Source: Eubacteriales bacterium (GTDB taxonomy: Bacteria; Bacillota; Clostridia; Peptostreptococcales; Anaerovoracaceae). From it: DNA of 11,413 bases. This document shows, piece after piece, positions 7,723-11,413 of this stretch (position 1 is its first letter; each line of letters opens with the position of its first letter). The position numbers were made by a program, and so were the translations under genes. The stretch is taken from NCBI GenBank assembly GCA_029098205.1, contig JAQXNW010000179.1:1-11413 (forward strand), given 5' to 3'. The notes under the pieces were generated by a model, which was given only the letters and a program-made list of their open reading frames with translations, was not told where the DNA came from and made no database searches.

Positions 7723-8658
7723 CTATAATTTCTCGATCACCCTGAGCTTCGCGCTCCGGGCTCTTGGGTTCATTTCCAACTCTTTCCCCGTCGGGGTGAT
7801 CGGCTTCTTCGTAATTTTCTTCACATCCGCTTTCTTTCCGCATACACAGATCGGAAAATCCGGCGGACAAGTGCACGGATTCGCTCTTTTTTCAAATTTT
7901 TTCTTGACGATCCGGTCCTCCAGCGAATGAAAGGTAATCACACACAGTCTTCCGCCCGGTGCCAACAGATCACAGAACATGTCGAGGGCCGATTCCAGCT
8001 GCCCCAGCTCATCATTTACCTCAATCCGAATCGCCTGAAAGGTCCGTTTTGCCGGATGCGGTCCTGTTCGCCTCGCGGATGCGGGAATCGCTGCTTTAAT
8101 AATCTCCACCAGCTGCGACGTTGACTCAATCGGCGCCTTCCTGCGCGCGCGGACAATAAATTCCGCAATGCGGGACGCCCATCTCTCTTCTCCGTATTTT
8201 GAGATCACATCACTCAGCTCTTGCTGACTGTAGCCGTTCACAACATCATACGCGCTGAAATCGCTTGTCTGATCCATCCGCATATCCAGCGGCGCATCAT
8301 GCATATACGAAAAGCCGCGCTCCGGATTATCGAGCTGAAACGAGGAAACTCCGATATCCAGGAGAACCCCGTCCGCATGTGCAATGTTAAAGCGATTCAG
8401 AATCTCGCGGGCATCCGCGTAATTCCCCTGCGCGAACAGTTTCCGCGCCGGAAAGTCCTTGAGACGCGCCTCACTTGCCTGAAGCGCATCCAGATCCCGG
8501 TCGATTCCGACCAAGGTTCCATTCTCATCCAGCCTCTTCAGAATCTCTGAAGAATGCCCTCCGCCGCCCAGCGTACCATCCACATAAATTCCATCGGGGC
8601 GGATTTTCAGGTTTTCAACGCACTCATTCAAGAGCACCGGATTATGTCTGAATTCCAT
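7723..8658 (-). CDS. rsmH: RsmH (MraW), 16S rRNA m4C1402 methyltransferase
   Basis: An S-adenosylmethionine-dependent methyltransferase of 311 residues that N4-methylates C1402 of 16S rRNA in the ribosomal P site. The N-terminal HNPVLLNE (5-12) is the family start. The SAM-binding block is YVDGTLGGGGHS (25-36), with GIDRD (51-55) as the acidic end of the second strand and LLDIGVSSFQLD (99-110) as motif IV. Further signatures are ERGFSYMHDAPLDMRMD (113-129), KRTFQAIRIEVNDEL (204-218) and CVITFHSLEDRIVK (239-252). Near the C-terminus are four cysteines (262, 264, 271, 273), followed by ARSAKLRV (300-307). Length is typical. The ATG at 8658 lies 14 nt after the mraZ stop, with GGAG sequences upstream, one of them overlapping the mraZ stop region. 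It forms the usual mraZ-rsmH pair. Confidence 0.97.
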   Translation of the reverse strand: MEFRHNPVLLNECVENLKIRPDGIYVDGTLGGGGHSSEILKRLDENGTLVGIDRDLDALQASEARLKDFPARKLFAQGNYADAREILNRFNIAHADGVLLDIGVSSFQLDNPERGFSYMHDAPLDMRMDQTSDFSAYDVVNGYSQQELSDVISKYGEERWASRIAEFIVRARRKAPIESTSQLVEIIKAAIPASARRTGPHPAKRTFQAIRIEVNDELGQLESALDMFCDLLAPGGRLCVITFHSLEDRIVKKKFEKRANPCTCPPDFPICVCGKKADVKKITKKPITPTGKELEMNPRARSAKLRVIEKL

Positions 8659-8672
8659 CGCTCTCCGTACTC

Positions 8673-9104
8673 CTAAAAATTGTACCGCTCCAAAGCGCCG
8701 GCAAACTCTTCAGAATCCATACGCCCTTCGTTGTCGGGAGTCTCCCAGACTTCGCGGGCCCAGACTTCGATTTTCTTCATCGCGCCCATCGTCACCAGCT
8801 CTTTTTCAATCCCGGCGTAATTCTTAAGTTCCTGTGGAATTACAATCCGGCCCTGTCGGTCGATTTCACACTCCGACGCATTCGCGGCGAAATGCCGGAT
8901 AAAAGCACGTACAGCCGGATCTGATTCCGGAAGCTGACCGACTCTCTCCATCTGCGTCTCCCAGTCTTTCAGCGTATAGATCACCAGACAGCGGTCCAGC
9001 CCTTTCGTCAGGACACACCGGCCTCCCAGCTGCTCCCGATGCTTCGAAGGAATGATCATCCGGTTCTTCGCATCTATTGAATTGTAATAGGTGCCCATGA
9101 ACAT
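8673..9104 (-). CDS. mraZ: MraZ, AbrB-fold regulator of the division cluster
   Basis: A 143-residue DNA-binding protein with two SpoVT/AbrB-like halves (about 5-47 and 76-119), each carrying the family core: DAKNRMIIP (11-19) and DRQGRIVIP (82-90). The first core has Asn14 where Gly is usual. In E. coli, MraZ forms a ring-shaped oligomer that represses its own operon by binding short direct repeats upstream. The ATG at 9104 is chosen because GGGAG lies ten bases upstream; the second ATG (9098, Met3) would be too far from it, and MFMG is a common MraZ beginning. It is the first gene of the dcw cluster and sits directly behind a strong promoter with TGGTGT repeats. Confidence 0.97.
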   Translation of the reverse strand: MFMGTYYNSIDAKNRMIIPSKHREQLGGRCVLTKGLDRCLVIYTLKDWETQMERVGQLPESDPAVRAFIRHFAANASECEIDRQGRIVIPQELKNYAGIEKELVTMGAMKKIEVWAREVWETPDNEGRMDSEEFAGALERYNF

Positions 9105-9135
9105 AGACGGACGGCTCCCTTCTTATTGTTTCGTG

Positions 9136-9161
9136 ACACCATTATACACCACAGAACACCA
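9136..9161 (-). promoter_or_regulatory. Candidate MraZ operator: three TGGTGT direct repeats
   Basis: On the minus strand TGGTGT occurs at 9161-9156, 9151-9146 and 9141-9136, each perfect, with exactly 10 bp from start to start and 4-nt gaps. The repeats fill the promoter spacer and share one base with each end of the -10 box. E. coli MraZ binds TGGGN repeats with the same 10-bp period upstream of its own gene. That this array is the MraZ site is an inference from location, period and the shared TGG core. Confidence 0.65.
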
Positions 9162-9169
9162 CTTTTCAA
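9141..9169 (-). promoter_or_regulatory. mraZ promoter (sigma-A type)
   Basis: TTGAAA (9169-9164) and a perfect TATAAT (9146-9141) are separated by exactly 17 bp on the minus strand. A start near 9134 would give a leader of about 30 nt that includes the mraZ SD. It is the best promoter in the window and should drive mraZ-rsmH-ftsL. Confidence 0.85.
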
Positions 9170-9217
9170 CGAAACCGACCGTACATCCGCCATGCGTCCA
9201 CCACACAAAAACACTTG

Positions 9218-9229
9218 TTCACATGTGAA
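9218..9229. repeat. 12-bp perfect palindrome
   Basis: TTCACATGTGAA is fully self-complementary and lies between the mraZ promoter and the terminator at 9228-9277, overlapping the first two bases of its A-tract. It is about 50 bp upstream of the mraZ -35, so it could be an operator, but I recognise no regulator for it, and chance is possible. Confidence 0.3.
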
Positions 9230-9277
9230 AAAAAGAGCGCAAGGCAACTAGATTTCGTTGTCTTGCGCTCTTTTTTT
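9228..9277 (-). terminator. Long symmetrical (bidirectional) terminator between the nucleotidase-like gene and mraZ
   Basis: A 14-bp stem pairs 9235-9248 with 9257-9270 around an 8-nt loop (9249-9256), flanked by seven A on one side and seven T on the other. Both strands therefore show a GC-containing stem followed by a T-run. The one imperfect pair is G-U on the plus strand and A-C on the minus strand. Its likely role is to stop transcripts of the upstream gene about 195-240 nt after its stop codon and to insulate the mraZ promoter. It would also stop any plus-strand antisense transcript. Confidence 0.85.
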
Positions 9278-9470
9278 CCACATATAGGTTTTACTGAAAT
9301 CAAAAGCCGCATAAAACGCGTAGAATTTCTGTACACCTGTTCGCGGAGCCCGGCAGAACGGGCTCAAAATTTTCATGTTTTTTTTATGTTCTCAAAGCTG
9401 TGCTTTCAAAAACATTTTTCCGCACATTTAGATGTGCATATCTGCATAAGTACTTATACACACCCTGCCT
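9278..9470 (-). other. Untranslated stretch after the nucleotidase-like gene, with hairpins
   Basis: No convincing gene is seen. On the minus strand it would be the 3' untranslated region of the upstream gene. It holds two perfect hairpins: GCACAT/ATGTGC with a 4-nt loop (9422-9437), and GAGCCCG/CGGGCTC with a 6-nt loop (9346-9365). Neither is followed by a T-run on the minus strand, so neither looks like a terminator. A weak promoter-like pair, TTGAAA and TAAAAA 17 bp apart, lies around 9380-9409. A small RNA is conceivable but not established. With 9105-9277 it makes up the 366-nt region free of genes. Confidence 0.4.
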
Positions 9471-11413
9471 TTACCAGCGTTTATGCTTCCGGTTGGTGAA
9501 AATCGGCTTTTCGTGTGAATTCCGATACGACCCGCGCCCTGTCTTGCTGTCGAATTTTCCGGATTTTACATGTCCAGATCTTCTCCGGCGCCGATGCGCA
9601 GTCCCGGAGCCATGAATGATATGGCGGAACACAATCAGGAAGATGATGACGGCAAGCACCGCGATCCCCGCGATGACCGCAATCGTAATCACAATTCCAT
9701 TCGCCTCTTCAAAAATGCCGGAAAGCGTAAAGCTTGACGTGTATTCCACGCGTCCGTCTTTCTTATAGTAAGAGGACGGAATCCCCGAATCACCGAAAGT
9801 CTGGAGCGCCGATACTGCGCACTTGCATGCAGTCACAGTGCCCTGCGCATTATTATCCTGCGAATTACCGGAAAGCGCCTCTGCCTCCTGAATCGTCTGC
9901 CCGTTCCCATCCTTCATGGAGAATGCGAGAACCGCTCCATTCCCCTTCGAATCGGACAGCTTCTGAATCTGCTCCGCTGTGATCTGATCCGTCACAACGC
10001 GGTACAGCTTATTCTTTGAAACCGGCTTGTATTTGCCGTTCGAATCCGCCAAAGAAAGCTGATACGTCCGGTTCCCGGACATCCTGCGCGCATTGTAACT
10101 GTACTTCAAACCTCCGAAAAACAGCCGGCTCCCGGCGTCTTCCTTGACCTGATCCGCCGCAAGCTCTGTAAGTTTCTCCAGATCCGATCCATTTAAATAG
10201 AAGGAAACCATCGCAAGATCCGACGATTTCGCATCCCCTTCCGACGCGAAAATATTCATCACATCCGAAGAAGACACGTCTCCTTTCGAGGGAGTCTGAC
10301 TGACTGCCTTCGTGGATATAACGGAAACCGTATTCCCGGAGGCGACATCCGAAAGATTCTCCGCACCAGTCAGATAGGAATCCGCCAGCAGGTTTCCGAA
10401 TCCCGCGTCTCCATCAGACTCCGTCAGCGCTTTCTTCGTCCCGAAGGACTTCGAAGCCGTCGTAAGGCGGCTCTCATAGGAGATTCCGTACGCATTCTCA
10501 AAGGCATCCGCGCCGCTCCCGAGCATCGACTGATACCATGATGCCAGAGAGGCGTCTTCCGTCATATCCTCCGGCATCTGCTTTACGGAAAACGATGAAT
10601 ATTTCCATTCGGAATTCTCATCCTTCTGCTTGAACAGAACGACGCCGGCAGCCTTGGATCCGGATCCTACGGAAACAATCTCCGTACTCCCGACTTTCTC
10701 TTCGATTTTACCAGACTGATCCGAAAGAAGGATGAGATCAATTCCGGATACGTTCTTCGCAAGCTTCTCCGCCTTCTGAAGAGCATCCTTTCCGGATCCG
10801 AAATCCGCGGAGCAGATGATAATATCCGCGCCGCCGTTCGGGTTCTCCGCGGTTCCGCCCTCCTGGATCTCTTTCACGGTTTTCTTCGCGGAAGAAATCG
10901 GATCCGAAACTGTAAACCCGCTTCCGGACGGGATCTGCTCCTTCCCGATCACACTGAACACAGCCGCGGTTCTTCTGTATTTCTGAAGATATGCGTAGTC
11001 TTTAACTCCATAATAATCAAACGAATCCGAAACCTGACTGTCGGCTTTCACATTCGAAAAGGTGAGATACGGAACCAGATTTCCGGATCCCCCAGCGCTT
11101 CGGATCATTGAAGCGAAGCTTTCCGTTCCTTCGGAGAGAAGAGCCGGCGATACCGCTGTCCAGTCATATCCGGCGGATCCCATAAGATAAAGAGAAGGCG
11201 CATCCGAATAAATCATCTGAAGCGGCTGGCTGAGCGACGCGCTTCCTGTATCCAGAATGACAGAAGACGGATATTTCTTCGAAAGGTCGCTGAACCATGT
11301 CTTCGTATAAGAAAGGTTCTCTAAGCTGTCCTCGACGCCGCCTGTGAATACCACCGCAAAGCTGTCTTTATCTCTTGTTTTTGTATCGCCGTTATAATTC
11401 CGGTAGCTGTCTC
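9471..11413 (-). CDS. Membrane-anchored 5'-nucleotidase/UshA-like protein, degenerate and probably non-catalytic (5' end outside window)
   Basis: The frame is open to the window edge, so the start is missing and 646 residues are visible. Residue 1 below is the codon at 11354. Residues 1-240 follow the metallophosphatase domain layout: VVFTGGVED (around 1-9, family TNDxHG), SVILDTGSAS (31-40, family DAGD), GYDWTAVSPALL (62-73, family GYD..GNHEFD), ADIIICSADFG (176-186, family SHLG) and VSGIDLILLSDQSG (202-215, family IDGHSH). At each ligand site except the first Asp of DTGSAS the expected Asp, Asn or His is replaced. Residues about 300-530 resemble the 5'-nucleotidase C-terminal domain (GFGNLLADSY, 318-327), but the substrate-site NGGGIR-like motif is absent. 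One transmembrane helix (553-576) and an Arg-rich tail (588-592 and beyond) end it. It is likely anchored outside the membrane; a signal peptide would be off-window. Its function is unknown. Confidence 0.72.
   Translation of the reverse strand, partial: DSYRNYNGDTKTRDKDSFAVVFTGGVEDSLENLSYTKTWFSDLSKKYPSSVILDTGSASLSQPLQMIYSDAPSLYLMGSAGYDWTAVSPALLSEGTESFASMIRSAGGSGNLVPYLTFSNVKADSQVSDSFDYYGVKDYAYLQKYRRTAAVFSVIGKEQIPSGSGFTVSDPISSAKKTVKEIQEGGTAENPNGGADIIICSADFGSGKDALQKAEKLAKNVSGIDLILLSDQSGKIEEKVGSTEIVSVGSGSKAAGVVLFKQKDENSEWKYSSFSVKQMPEDMTEDASLASWYQSMLGSGADAFENAYGISYESRLTTASKSFGTKKALTESDGDAGFGNLLADSYLTGAENLSDVASGNTVSVISTKAVSQTPSKGDVSSSDVMNIFASEGDAKSSDLAMVSFYLNGSDLEKLTELAADQVKEDAGSRLFFGGLKYSYNARRMSGNRTYQLSLADSNGKYKPVSKNKLYRVVTDQITAEQIQKLSDSKGNGAVLAFSMKDGNGQTIQEAEALSGNSQDNNAQGTVTACKCAVSALQTFGDSGIPSSYYKKDGRVEYTSSFTLSGIFEEANGIVITIAVIAGIAVLAVIIFLIVFRHIIHGSGTAHRRRRRSGHVKSGKFDSKTGRGSYRNSHEKPIFTNRKHKRW

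Noticed and set aside
9346..9365. GC-rich hairpin considered as the terminator of the nucleotidase-like gene
   Set aside because: No T-run follows it on the minus strand. The hairpin at 9228-9277 is a far better terminator.
9215..9499. 94-residue plus-strand frame in the mraZ upstream region
   Set aside because: It begins at the palindrome and runs through the bidirectional terminator. Composition is biased by T-runs and there is no coding signal.
10661..11180. Many GGATCC/TCCGGA-like words in the nucleotidase-like gene
   Set aside because: They encode frequent Gly-Ser and Ser-Gly pairs with preferred codons and are not regularly spaced, so they are not a repeat array.
9471..11354. Treating the GTG at 11354 as the start of the nucleotidase-like gene
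   Set aside because: The frame stays open upstream to the window edge with plausible coding sequence, and a start there would cut into the first strand of the domain and leave no signal peptide.

Overview
The window reads as a chromosomal segment of a Gram-positive, low-to-medium GC Firmicute, most likely class Clostridia (Lachnospiraceae or a relative; this is inferred from protein style and gene order, not from any database search). Every gene I can support lies on the minus strand, so transcription runs from high to low coordinates. The core is a division and cell wall (dcw) cluster. In transcription order it holds mraZ, rsmH, an FtsL-type divisome protein, a class B penicillin-binding protein with one PASTA domain, murF, mraY, murD and ftsW. 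The cluster continues past base 1: a Shine-Dalgarno sequence sits just inside the edge, and a following AT could be the start of the next start codon.

Upstream of the cluster (9471-11413) is the 3' part of a large surface-protein gene. It has the two-domain layout of the 5'-nucleotidase / UshA family, with a C-terminal membrane anchor and a basic tail. All the metal-ligand motifs I can align are replaced, so it looks like a non-catalytic relative. Its transcript probably ends at a long symmetrical hairpin at 9228-9277. After this comes a clear sigma-A promoter for mraZ (TTGAAA-17-TATAAT). Three perfect TGGTGT direct repeats spaced exactly 10 bp apart lie over its spacer and -10, a strong candidate for the MraZ autoregulatory operator.

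The cluster appears to be split into two transcription units. After the ftsL-like gene there is an intrinsic terminator (9-bp stem, T6) at 7305-7333, followed at once by a TATAAT box upstream of the penicillin-binding protein gene. The first unit (mraZ-rsmH-ftsL) combines regulation, 16S rRNA methylation and a divisome scaffold. The second (pbp-murF-mraY-murD-ftsW) supplies the cytoplasmic and lipid-linked steps of peptidoglycan precursor synthesis plus the septal SEDS polymerase and its transpeptidase partner. MurD adds D-Glu, MurF adds D-Ala-D-Ala, MraY makes lipid I, and FtsW with the PBP polymerises and crosslinks. murE, the step between MurD and MurF, is absent from its usual place between the PBP gene and murF, where there is only a 102-nt gap.

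I found no tRNA, rRNA, CRISPR array, insertion sequence or phage gene. Most of the window is an ordinary, well-conserved housekeeping locus. The parts worth a second look are the mraZ control region, the internal terminator/promoter, the degenerate nucleotidase-like protein, the missing murE and the linker inserted in MurF.
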